From Firmicutes bacterium UBA6418 (GTDB lineage Bacteria; Bacillota; Clostridia; Peptostreptococcales; Anaerovoracaceae): a stretch of 18,613 bases of DNA. Below, in pieces: positions 1-6,907 of this stretch (position 1 is its first letter; each line of letters opens with the position of its first letter). The notes below the pieces were generated by a model that was given only the letters and a program-made list of their open reading frames with translations, did not search any database and had not been told where the DNA came from. The position numbers and the translations under genes were made by a program. Location: the NCBI GenBank assembly GCA_002439735.1, contig DJPG01000034.1, positions 1-18,613 of the forward strand, given 5' to 3'.

Positions 1-18
1 GGTTTTGTTATTTCTGTA

Positions 19-138
19 TCAGACGCACTTCTGGTCGCGCGTCTTGCGGCAGGCTTCCTTCCGCTCGCAGCGGTAGCAGACCTCGGTGTCCGGCGACGGC
101 TCGCCGCGCTCATGTTTCAGGGTAAGACGCCTGCTTTT
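19..138 (-). pseudogene. C-terminal fragment of an unrecognised GC-rich, Cys-containing gene
   Basis: The minus strand is open for 39 codons from an in-frame TAA at 139-141 to a TGA at 19-21, with no ATG, GTG or TTG start in this frame. The last 19 residues read CYRCERKEACRKTRDQKCV, four Cys in two CxxC/CxxxxxxxC-like spacings. From about position 112 leftwards almost every codon ends in G or C, unlike the neighbouring regulator gene, which suggests genuine coding sequence of a GC-rich host gene. The start is missing: either the 5' part was lost when the DNA to the right was joined here, or the true frame differs. I do not recognise the family. The plus strand is also open in one frame here, but without a protein-like composition. 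Confidence is limited by the short length. Confidence 0.35.
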
Positions 139-168
139 TTACATACATAAAAGCTCTTTTGAGGAAAT

Positions 169-966
169 TCAGAGGGAGCGTGAACGATCGCGCAAATTCT
201 TTCGATATTGTGCCGGCGTTGTGTTGAAGTGCTTTCCAAAACACCGAATAAGGTGTGTGCTGCAGGAAAAGCCGCTGTTATCTGCGACCTGTGAAATCGG
301 AAGATCTGTGTTTTCCAGAAGATATCTGGCTCGTTCGAGGCGGGAAAGTGTGATTTCCACACCTGGCGGGTGTCCAAATATATTTCGGTAAAGGTGCTGA
401 AACCTTGAGGGACTGAGTCCGACCGCATCCGCCAGAGATCTGATGGAATGCGGAAATTCCGGCTGCTGATACAGTTGGTTCCGCAAAGCGCGAAGGGAAG
501 ATTCGATCTCGGTTTCACAACGGAAGCCGGTAGACTCTGCACTGCGCAGTGACACCAGTAAGGCTGCCAGCAGACAGGAGCGGAGTTCACATTGCAGGGG
601 ATCATTGCCAGTATCAAGAAGGGAGTGCAGCCGCCGGATCAAACCGACGACCTCCTCATAATCTCCAAACCGGATCGGCGTGTTGCGTGTCAGAGAGAGG
701 CGTTCGATCCAACGCCGCCCTTCTGCATCAGCCGTAAAATGGATCCAGTCGTCTATGTGAGGCGTTCTTGATGAGCAGTAGTGATGCGGCACGTTCGGCT
801 CTAGCAGGATCCCGCAATTTTGACACGGAAGAATACCGGTCGAAGTAAAAAAATCGCATGGCGTACGGAAAAAGACAAAAACGTAGTATGGGATCCCTTG
901 TGGCCGGTTGATTTCCAGTCCATGCATGAATGTATTTCTATGTCCGCAGCCGTCCAAGTGGAACAT
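169..966 (-). CDS. AraC-family transcriptional regulator
   Basis: This 265-residue protein has the usual AraC-family size and layout. Residues about 1-130 look like a cupin-type ligand-binding domain, with PNVPHHY and a following WIHF segment typical of AraC_binding N-termini. Residues about 165-262 form the two helix-turn-helix DNA-binding domain: SIRSLADAVGLSPSRFQHLY is the first HTH and ISQVADNSGFSCSTHLIRCF with FNTTPAQYR the second. The start at 966 is preceded on its strand by AGGGAG seven bases upstream. It is divergent from the GH51 arabinofuranosidase gene, separated by 116 bases, so it most likely controls that gene in response to a cytoplasmic sugar such as arabinose. The target and effector are inferred. 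The family and domain assignment is secure. Confidence 0.93.
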   Translation of the reverse strand: MFHLDGCGHRNTFMHGLEINRPQGIPYYVFVFFRTPCDFFTSTGILPCQNCGILLEPNVPHHYCSSRTPHIDDWIHFTADAEGRRWIERLSLTRNTPIRFGDYEEVVGLIRRLHSLLDTGNDPLQCELRSCLLAALLVSLRSAESTGFRCETEIESSLRALRNQLYQQPEFPHSIRSLADAVGLSPSRFQHLYRNIFGHPPGVEITLSRLERARYLLENTDLPISQVADNSGFSCSTHLIRCFGKHFNTTPAQYRKNLRDRSRSL

Positions 967-1082
967 ATGGATACTCCCTGAGCTTATAGCAGAATTTGAT
1001 GATTTTTTGACAGGATCAGATATTGTATATCCGCGTGAAACCCGGTAGACTCATAATCAACAAAGAAAAAGGAGCGATTGCT
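967..1082. promoter_or_regulatory. Divergent promoter region between araC-type gene and GH51 gene
   Basis: This 116-base gap must hold the promoters for both divergent genes. On the plus strand a perfect TTGACA lies at 1007-1012, but the best -10 candidate (TATATC, 1026-1031) is only 13 bases away, so the spacing is poor and may reflect activator-dependent transcription, as is common for AraC-controlled promoters. The GH51 ribosome-binding site AAGGAG is at 1069-1074. I see no convincing operator repeat. Confidence 0.4.
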
Positions 1083-2555
1083 ATGAGCCAATTGACGATC
1101 AATCGGGTACAACCGAAAGCAGTGATCAATAGAAACATTTATGGGCAGTTCTCAGAGCATCTTGGCCGCTGCGTCTACGGCGGGCTGTTTGTGGGTGAAC
1201 GATCTGAAATTCCAAATTGCAGAGGTATGCGCTGCGACATAATTGAAGCATTGAGATCCATCAAAATGCCGGTTTTGCGCTGGCCGGGCGGCTGCTTTGC
1301 GGATGAATATCACTGGCTCGATGGCGTTGGTCCGAGAGAAACGAGAAAGAGAATGATCAACACACACTGGGGCGGTGTCATAGAGGACAATTCTTTTGGA
1401 ACGCATGAGTTCATGGAGCTGTGCGACCAAATCGGATGCGAGCCGTATATTGCTGGAAATGTTGGCAGCGGCAGTGTAAGAGAGATGAGTGAGTGGATGG
1501 AATATCTGACCTTTGACGGTGTCTCGCCAATGGCAAAACTACGTGAAAAAAACGGACGCAAAAAACCCTGGCGGGTAAAGTATTTCGGGATCGGAAATGA
1601 AAACTGGGGCTGCGGTGGGAATATGCGTCCGGCATACTATGCGGATCTTTACCGACATTATCAGACCTATGTACGGAATTATAGCGGTAATAAGGTTTAC
1701 AAGGTCGCTTGCGGGCCCAATGCGGATGACTATGCATGGACCGACACGGTTATGAAGATCGCCGGAGACTATATGGATGCCTTGTCACTGCACTACTACA
1801 CATTTCCGACCGGTTTATGGGATGACAAGGGAAACGCAACCGGTTTTTCAAAAAAAGAATTCTATGCTACGCTTCGCCGGGCACTGCGGATAGAAGAACT
1901 GATTGAAAATCATTCGCATATTATGCGCAGATATGATCCAGCGGGAAGGGTCGGCTTGATCGTAGATGAATGGGGCACGTGGTATAATGTAGAGCCAGGC
2001 ACAAATCCCGGCTTTCTTTATCAGCAGAATACAATGCGCGATGCGCTGGTGGCTGCACTTAGCTTGAATATCTTCAACCGGCACGCGGACTGCGTAGTCA
2101 TGGCAAATCTTGCACAGGTCGTCAACGTGCTGCAGTCCCTGATCCTCACGGAGGGGAAGCGGATGCTCCTGACGCCGACTTACCATGTTTTTGAACTTTA
2201 TAAAGGACATATGGATGCAGTTTTGCTTGAAAGCTTTGTTGACTGCCAGTCGGTCGGAGAAAAGGAGAATACGGTGCCGAAGCTGGATGTCTCTGTGTCC
2301 CAAAACAGGGAAGGGAACATTCACATTACGCTGGCCAATCTTTCAGCCACCGATCCGGAACCGGTTTTCTGCACGATGCAGCTGGACAGACATAGAACGA
2401 TTCGGGCAAGGATCCTGCACGGGGCGATGGATGCACATAATACTTTTGATGCGCCGGATACAGTCCGGATCGAACCGTTTGCAGATATCTGCGCAGACGA
2501 AAATGGGTTTCGTTTCATGATGCCTGCTTGCAGTGTGATGGAGATCGTGCTTTGA
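1083..2555 (+). CDS. abfA: GH51 alpha-L-arabinofuranosidase, cytoplasmic
   Basis: A 490-residue retaining alpha-L-arabinofuranosidase of family GH51, which removes terminal alpha-1,2/1,3/1,5-linked L-arabinofuranose from arabinan, arabinoxylan or arabinogalactan oligosaccharides. The general acid/base is predicted as E173 in YFGIGNENWGCGG and the nucleophile as E296 in IVDEWGTW. The family signatures FSEHLGRCVYGG (residues 23-34), LRWPGGCFADEYHW (65-78) and the QQNTMRDALVAA region after the nucleophile are all present. The N-terminal barrel is followed by a C-terminal beta-sandwich from about residue 390. The length matches the bacterial intracellular enzymes and there is no signal peptide. 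The start at 1083 is chosen because AAGGAG sits eight bases upstream. An in-frame TTG at 1023 would add 20 unlikely residues and falls in the promoter region. The gene is divergent from the AraC-type regulator and its stop is one base before the next start. Confidence 0.96.
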   Translation: MSQLTINRVQPKAVINRNIYGQFSEHLGRCVYGGLFVGERSEIPNCRGMRCDIIEALRSIKMPVLRWPGGCFADEYHWLDGVGPRETRKRMINTHWGGVIEDNSFGTHEFMELCDQIGCEPYIAGNVGSGSVREMSEWMEYLTFDGVSPMAKLREKNGRKKPWRVKYFGIGNENWGCGGNMRPAYYADLYRHYQTYVRNYSGNKVYKVACGPNADDYAWTDTVMKIAGDYMDALSLHYYTFPTGLWDDKGNATGFSKKEFYATLRRALRIEELIENHSHIMRRYDPAGRVGLIVDEWGTWYNVEPGTNPGFLYQQNTMRDALVAALSLNIFNRHADCVVMANLAQVVNVLQSLILTEGKRMLLTPTYHVFELYKGHMDAVLLESFVDCQSVGEKENTVPKLDVSVSQNREGNIHITLANLSATDPEPVFCTMQLDRHRTIRARILHGAMDAHNTFDAPDTVRIEPFADICADENGFRFMMPACSVMEIVL

Positions 2556-2556
2556 T

Positions 2557-2805
2557 ATGGAAAGACAGATATGCCGAAAGTGTTTGCTGCGTGAAGAGGA
2601 TCCGGATGGGCAGTATGCGTATGTTATGCGCCTGCGCAACGATCTTCCGCCAAAGCGGCGTTGCGGGGATGAAGTCTATGAGAAGCGACTGCGCTGTTGC
2701 AAAAACTGCCCGGAACTTGCAGGAGCAACCTGTATGCAATGTGGCTGCTATGTAGAGATCCGTGCAATGATCCGAAGTGCGGTTTGCCCGCTGCACCTGT
2801 GGTGA
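2557..2805 (+). CDS. Small Cys-rich protein, DUF6171-like
   Basis: An 82-residue protein with ten cysteines: C6, C9, C36, C47, C48, C51, C59, C62, C64 and C77. The arrangement CRKC at the N-terminus, CCKNC in the middle, CMQCGCYVEIRA near residue 60-70 and a final VCP strongly resembles the DUF6171 family of small clostridial proteins as I remember it. That family assignment is from memory. The paired CxxC motifs suggest metal (zinc) binding; the function is unknown. The ATG follows the GH51 stop by one base and has only a weak GGAG (2540-2543) 13 bases upstream, so translation is probably coupled to GH51. It is a separate real gene rather than a frame-shifted tail of GH51, because GH51 is complete. 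Its reason for sitting in an arabinoside locus is unclear. Confidence 0.75.
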   Translation: MERQICRKCLLREEDPDGQYAYVMRLRNDLPPKRRCGDEVYEKRLRCCKNCPELAGATCMQCGCYVEIRAMIRSAVCPLHLW

Positions 2806-2822
2806 TATCAACCACAACATAG

Positions 2823-2891
2823 CCGAAACAGATTCGATTGTCAAGCACCCGCATCAAAAAGTGTTTTTCTGCGGGGCGTTGTGTGTTTCGG
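2823..2891 (+). promoter_or_regulatory. Nested inverted repeats upstream of the GH36 gene
   Basis: An outer perfect 8-bp inverted repeat, CCGAAACA (2823-2830) and TGTTTCGG (2884-2891), encloses an inner hairpin: CCCGCA (2848-2853) with TGCGGG (2870-2875) and AAAAA (2856-2860) with TTTTT (2864-2868) around a GTG loop. The right outer arm lies between the -35 and -10 of the predicted GH36 promoter. The inner hairpin has no following T-run, so it is not a standard terminator. An operator or a weak transcript-ending structure for the GH51 unit are both possible. Confidence 0.5.
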
Positions 2892-2907
2892 AAGATTATG
2901 CTATACT
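2879..2907 (+). promoter_or_regulatory. Predicted sigma-A promoter for GH36 / sensor kinase / regulator
   Basis: TTGTGT (2879-2884) and TATACT (2902-2907) are separated by 17 bases, and TG at 2899-2900 gives an extended -10 (TGCTATACT). It lies 47 bases before the GH36 start and would drive GH36 and the two-component genes. Confidence 0.6.
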
Positions 2908-2953
2908 AAAATGAATCAGACCCTGTGTAAGAACGATGATGGGAGGACCAACA

Positions 2954-5017
2954 GTGACGATCGACCTGCACGAAAACGGACTATATCTCAAAATTTATGT
3001 AGATGCTGACAAGCAGACTTTTCTTTTGAATTTGTCGCCAAAGGATCTGGTGAAGCCAGAAACGTTCAGGTGGCATCGGTTGGTAGAGCTGCAGTGCAGC
3101 GGCTTTAGCCAAAACGATCACCATGGTGCAAAGCATACTGGTACGCAGCCGGGAAGTCTGCTTCGCTATACAAGACATGTGATCGAAAAAAATGCATACG
3201 GAACTCTTTTACGGCTTACGCAGCAGGGCTTCGGCCTGGAGGTCACGAGCTGTCTCCAATTTTATAACGGGATTCCTGTTGTCCAAAGCTGGACGGAGCT
3301 GCAGAACCTTTCTGAGATCGAACAGCCATTGGAATACATATCGTCTTTTGCGCTCACGGGCTTGACGCTGCAGGAGCCTGGCCCAAGAGATGAGAATGGA
3401 CTTATCCATATCCCGCACAGCACATGGAAGGGAGAAGCACAGTGGAAGACCTATCCTTTGCACGCGCTCGGTTATGATGCGGTCGAGACATTTTCCATGA
3501 AGCGGATCGCGTTGTCATCGACTGGCGCATGGCCGGGAAAAGAGTATCTTCCTATGGGAGCGTATGAGAATCTGAAGGCAAAGACGACGCTTGCGTGGCA
3601 AATCGAAACCACGGGCAGCTGGGCGTGGGAAATCTCTGATATTGCGGAGCAGCTCTATCTGCAGGTCTCCGGTCCGACATATGCTGAAAACGGCTTCATG
3701 CAGTGGATAAAGCCCGACGAAAGCTTCACCAGCGTTCCGTGTACGCTCGCCTATATCAATGGAGATTTTACCGCGGCAATTCAGGCGTTGACACAGTATA
3801 GAAGGCGGATCCGCAGACCAAACAAAGACAATGCACAGCCCAGCGTGATCTTCAATGATTACATGAACTGCCTGATGGGAGACCCGACGACAGAGAGGGA
3901 GCTGCCGCTGATCGATGCTGCGGCTGAGATCGGCTGCCGTTATTACTGTATCGACTGTGGATGGTATGACGATGGTCCATGGTGGGACGGCGTTGGGGAG
4001 TGGCTGCCGGCGAAAGGGCGGTTCCCCGGAGGGCTGGAACAGCTTCTCCGGCGGATCCGGGAAAAAGGGATGCTGCCGGGGCTTTGGCTGGAACTGGAAG
4101 TTATGGGGGTCAACTGCCCATTGGCAAAGAAGGTTCCAAAGGACTGGTTCTTCCAGCGAAACGGTCGGCCGGTCATTGACCACAACCGATATCAACTGGA
4201 TTTCCGCAATCCGGACGTGATCGCACATGCAAATATGGTCGTCGATCGGCTTGTACAGCAGTATGGCGTAGCTTATATCAAGATGGACTATAATATTGAG
4301 CCAGGCGTTGGCACGGATCTGCATGCAGATTCGGCGGGAGCTGGCTTGCTGGCACATACCAGAGCGTATCTCGCATGGCTGGATGACGTATTTGCGCGAT
4401 ATCCGGAGCTGATCATTGAAAATTGCAGCAGCGGAGGTATGCGGATGTGCGGCCCGATGCTCAGCCGGCAAAGCATCCAGAGCGTGACCGACCAGGAGGA
4501 TTATGTGAAAACCGCTGCGATCGCGTGTAATTGCATGACAGCTGTTCCGCCTGAACAGGCAGCAATTTGGAGCTATCCACAGGAATCGGCGGATGCGGAA
4601 ACAGTCGTTTTCAATATGGTCAACGCAATATTATTTCGAATCCATCAGAGCGGACATATCGCGCGGCTTTCGCAAACCGGGAAAGCATTGGTCAAAGAAG
4701 GAATCCAACTGCATCTGTCGATCGTTGACGAACTGAAGACCGGTCTGCCTGTATGGCCGCTTGGGCTTGCGAGCTTTTCGGATGATTGCCACTGCGTCGG
4801 GATCCAGTGCCAAAGCGGGAGAATGTATCTTGCAGTTTGGAATCTGACACGAAAGACTGAAATCAGGATCCCGTTGAAGATGCAATTATCTGACGCACAG
4901 TGCATCTACCCAAAGATGGCAGCGGACGATATCCGCATGGACACGCAGACACGGGAACTTTGTCTGCGCATGAAGCCGGGAACGGCGAGAATATTCCGAC
5001 TCAGCACCGTAGAATGA
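2954..5017 (+). CDS. GH36 family alpha-galactosidase-like enzyme
   Basis: A 687-residue clan GH-D enzyme of family GH36, expected to cleave terminal alpha-D-galactose or the structurally related beta-L-arabinopyranose. Residues about 1-290 form the N-terminal beta-sandwich, 295-600 the (beta/alpha)8 barrel and the rest a C-terminal beta-domain. The barrel shows YCIDCGWYDDGPWWDGVGEW (331-350), FPGGLEQL, GLWLELEVM (376-384), the nucleophile motif YIKMDYN with D445, ENCSSGGMRM (489-498) and SVTDQED with the predicted acid/base D513. The canonical W-x-E-P-E segment has Leu instead of Pro (WLELE), so substrate preference may differ from classical raffinose-type enzymes. There is no signal peptide. 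A GTG start at 2954 is preferred because GGAGGA lies six bases upstream; an in-frame ATG at 2936 has no ribosome-binding site before it. It precedes the two-component genes. Confidence 0.9.
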   Translation: MTIDLHENGLYLKIYVDADKQTFLLNLSPKDLVKPETFRWHRLVELQCSGFSQNDHHGAKHTGTQPGSLLRYTRHVIEKNAYGTLLRLTQQGFGLEVTSCLQFYNGIPVVQSWTELQNLSEIEQPLEYISSFALTGLTLQEPGPRDENGLIHIPHSTWKGEAQWKTYPLHALGYDAVETFSMKRIALSSTGAWPGKEYLPMGAYENLKAKTTLAWQIETTGSWAWEISDIAEQLYLQVSGPTYAENGFMQWIKPDESFTSVPCTLAYINGDFTAAIQALTQYRRRIRRPNKDNAQPSVIFNDYMNCLMGDPTTERELPLIDAAAEIGCRYYCIDCGWYDDGPWWDGVGEWLPAKGRFPGGLEQLLRRIREKGMLPGLWLELEVMGVNCPLAKKVPKDWFFQRNGRPVIDHNRYQLDFRNPDVIAHANMVVDRLVQQYGVAYIKMDYNIEPGVGTDLHADSAGAGLLAHTRAYLAWLDDVFARYPELIIENCSSGGMRMCGPMLSRQSIQSVTDQEDYVKTAAIACNCMTAVPPEQAAIWSYPQESADAETVVFNMVNAILFRIHQSGHIARLSQTGKALVKEGIQLHLSIVDELKTGLPVWPLGLASFSDDCHCVGIQCQSGRMYLAVWNLTRKTEIRIPLKMQLSDAQCIYPKMAADDIRMDTQTRELCLRMKPGTARIFRLSTVE

Positions 5018-5086
5018 GGTGTACGCCTTCGAACTGTAAAAGGTCGGCTGAATGAAACGGGCAATCGAAACTGGAGGGACGGAGAA

Positions 5087-6907
5087 ATGCAAATTCGGGC
5101 GAGATCTGAGGCTGCCCGTGACGCAGAACGGTTTACAAAGTGGTTTGGAAATCAGCCGATCAAAAGGAAAATCCTGCTCTTGTATGTTCCACTGATCGTC
5201 GTACCGCTTCTCGTGCTTGGGATCGTATCGAATATGATCTTTGTCAATGTCACAGTGGATAAGATGGCAAAGGCTGTTGCAGATGATTCTGCGCTGATCT
5301 CAGTCCGCGTCGATTCAATGCTGGCAGATATGAAAAACTGTGCCAATATCACAACACTGAACCTGATCCAGTTTTACCATGAGAATACACGGGACTCCAG
5401 TAATGCGGTCGATGCACTTGTGCTGCAGAGAAAAATTGAAAATATCCTGCGTACCGGCAATATCTCATTTCCCAATGTGGACTCTATGCTATTCATTGAC
5501 GCAAACCAAAGAGCGGTGACACTGAATACGAAGCTGCTCTCCAATCTGGATGAGGGGCTGCAGAGCGAGATCTACAACAGAGTGATGAATAGCAGCCCGT
5601 CGAGCGTTTGGTTTTCCATGGAATACAGAGACTTTTTTGTGACAGATAAAGATACGCCGACACTCTCCCTTGGCAAGCGCGTGATCGACACGGAGACCGG
5701 CGATACGCTTGGCGTACTCATTCTGAACATAAATGAGACTTCTGTCGCGGCGGTATTTCCGCAGTTCAGCAGAAAAGGCGGGAGCGTTTTTCTGGTGGAT
5801 GATGACGATATCGTGATCGCATCGCAGGACAAGGAGAAATTGCTGAAGCCGCTGGAAAATGCATCGCTTGACGCGTTGTCCCGGGAGCGGGAGGATTTCA
5901 ATGAAATTCTTCGACTCGATGGACAGAAAACGCTTGTTGCGGGCAGAAAGCTGCAGAATTTTGACTGGCGGCTCATGATCATCATTCCTGTTGCAGAGCT
6001 GACGGCAGGCGTAAACAGCAGCGCCACAGTCATGCTGGTGCTGATCTTTGTCTTTATGATATTGGTGCTGATGGCGGCGAATATTCTCTCCGCACTGACA
6101 GCAAAACCGATCGTGTCGCTCACAGAAAAAATGAGAGAGATCCAAGGTGGAGACTTTGCGGTTTCCATTCAGGCGGATACGACTGATGAAGTCGGCGAGT
6201 TGGCGGCTGGCTTCAATGAAATGATGAAAAGGATAAACGATCTGACTGCGCAATCCGTATTAAAGCAGAAAAAACTGAGAGAATATGAGCTGGCACTGAT
6301 CCAGGCACAGATCAAGCCGCATTTTCTGTACAATTCTCTGGGACTGGTCTATACCCTCTGCGGAATGGCTGGAGCAACAGAGGCGCAGACCACGACGAAG
6401 TCTCTCGCAGATTTTTATCGGGTCGCACTGAGCGCGGGGAAAGAGATCATATCCGTAGAGGAAGAAATTAAAAATGTAAAAGATTATCTGTATATCCAGA
6501 GCAAGCGGTTCTCGGATTTCTTTGAATATCAGATCACTGTCGACGAGCAGATCCTGCATAAGAGGATTTTGAAGTTATCGCTGCAGCCAATCGTAGAGAA
6601 TGCGATTCACCATGGGCTTGTGCCGAAAGGGAGCTTCGGACATCTGCAGATCACCGGTCGGCAAGAAGGTTCGAGAATCGTTTTCACAGTGGCCGATGAC
6701 GGCGTTGGGATGGACGCACAGATTGCTTCGCATTTACTGGATCGGGAAAATGAGGATACGAGGAGCGGTTCGTTCGGGATACGAAGCGTACATGAACGGT
6801 TTCAGCTTTTTTATGGAGAGCAGTATGGACTGGAGATCCGGAGCAGGAAAGGGCACGGAACACAGGTGCGGCTTGTTATGCCGGTTAACGGAGGATCGAT
6901 ATGCTGA
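5087..6907 (+). CDS. YesM-type sensor histidine kinase
   Basis: A 606-residue membrane sensor kinase. After a basic N-terminus, transmembrane segment 1 spans about residues 30-53 and segment 2 about 312-336, leaving an extracytoplasmic sensor of roughly 255 residues (probably Cache-like). A HAMP region follows (about 337-390, with PIVSLTEKM and DEVGELAAGFNEMM). The His_kinase motif IQAQIKPHFLYNSL contains the phosphorylated H412. The ATPase domain has the N box LSLQPIVENAIHHG (N505), the G1 box DDGVGMD (537-543) and a G2-like GSFGIRSVHERF (561-572). GGAGGG at 5073-5078 is eight bases before the ATG. The gene overlaps the response regulator by seven bases (ATGCTGA). Kinases of this group commonly control adjacent sugar ABC transporters, so an extracellular arabinoside or its binding-protein complex is the likely cue (inference). 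Confidence 0.95.
   Translation: MQIRARSEAARDAERFTKWFGNQPIKRKILLLYVPLIVVPLLVLGIVSNMIFVNVTVDKMAKAVADDSALISVRVDSMLADMKNCANITTLNLIQFYHENTRDSSNAVDALVLQRKIENILRTGNISFPNVDSMLFIDANQRAVTLNTKLLSNLDEGLQSEIYNRVMNSSPSSVWFSMEYRDFFVTDKDTPTLSLGKRVIDTETGDTLGVLILNINETSVAAVFPQFSRKGGSVFLVDDDDIVIASQDKEKLLKPLENASLDALSREREDFNEILRLDGQKTLVAGRKLQNFDWRLMIIIPVAELTAGVNSSATVMLVLIFVFMILVLMAANILSALTAKPIVSLTEKMREIQGGDFAVSIQADTTDEVGELAAGFNEMMKRINDLTAQSVLKQKKLREYELALIQAQIKPHFLYNSLGLVYTLCGMAGATEAQTTTKSLADFYRVALSAGKEIISVEEEIKNVKDYLYIQSKRFSDFFEYQITVDEQILHKRILKLSLQPIVENAIHHGLVPKGSFGHLQITGRQEGSRIVFTVADDGVGMDAQIASHLLDRENEDTRSGSFGIRSVHERFQLFYGEQYGLEIRSRKGHGTQVRLVMPVNGGSIC

Noticed and set aside
1023..1082. Upstream TTG start that would extend GH51 by 20 residues
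   Set aside because: It lies in the promoter region with no ribosome-binding site, while AAGGAG is correctly spaced before the ATG at 1083.
2848..2875. Hairpin considered as a rho-independent terminator for GH51 and the Cys-rich gene
   Set aside because: The T-run is inside the stem and not after it, so it lacks the form of an intrinsic terminator; it is reported as an inverted repeat instead.
3515..4471. 318-codon minus-strand open frame opposite GH36
   Set aside because: Antisense to the catalytic barrel of GH36, with no motif or ribosome-binding site of note.
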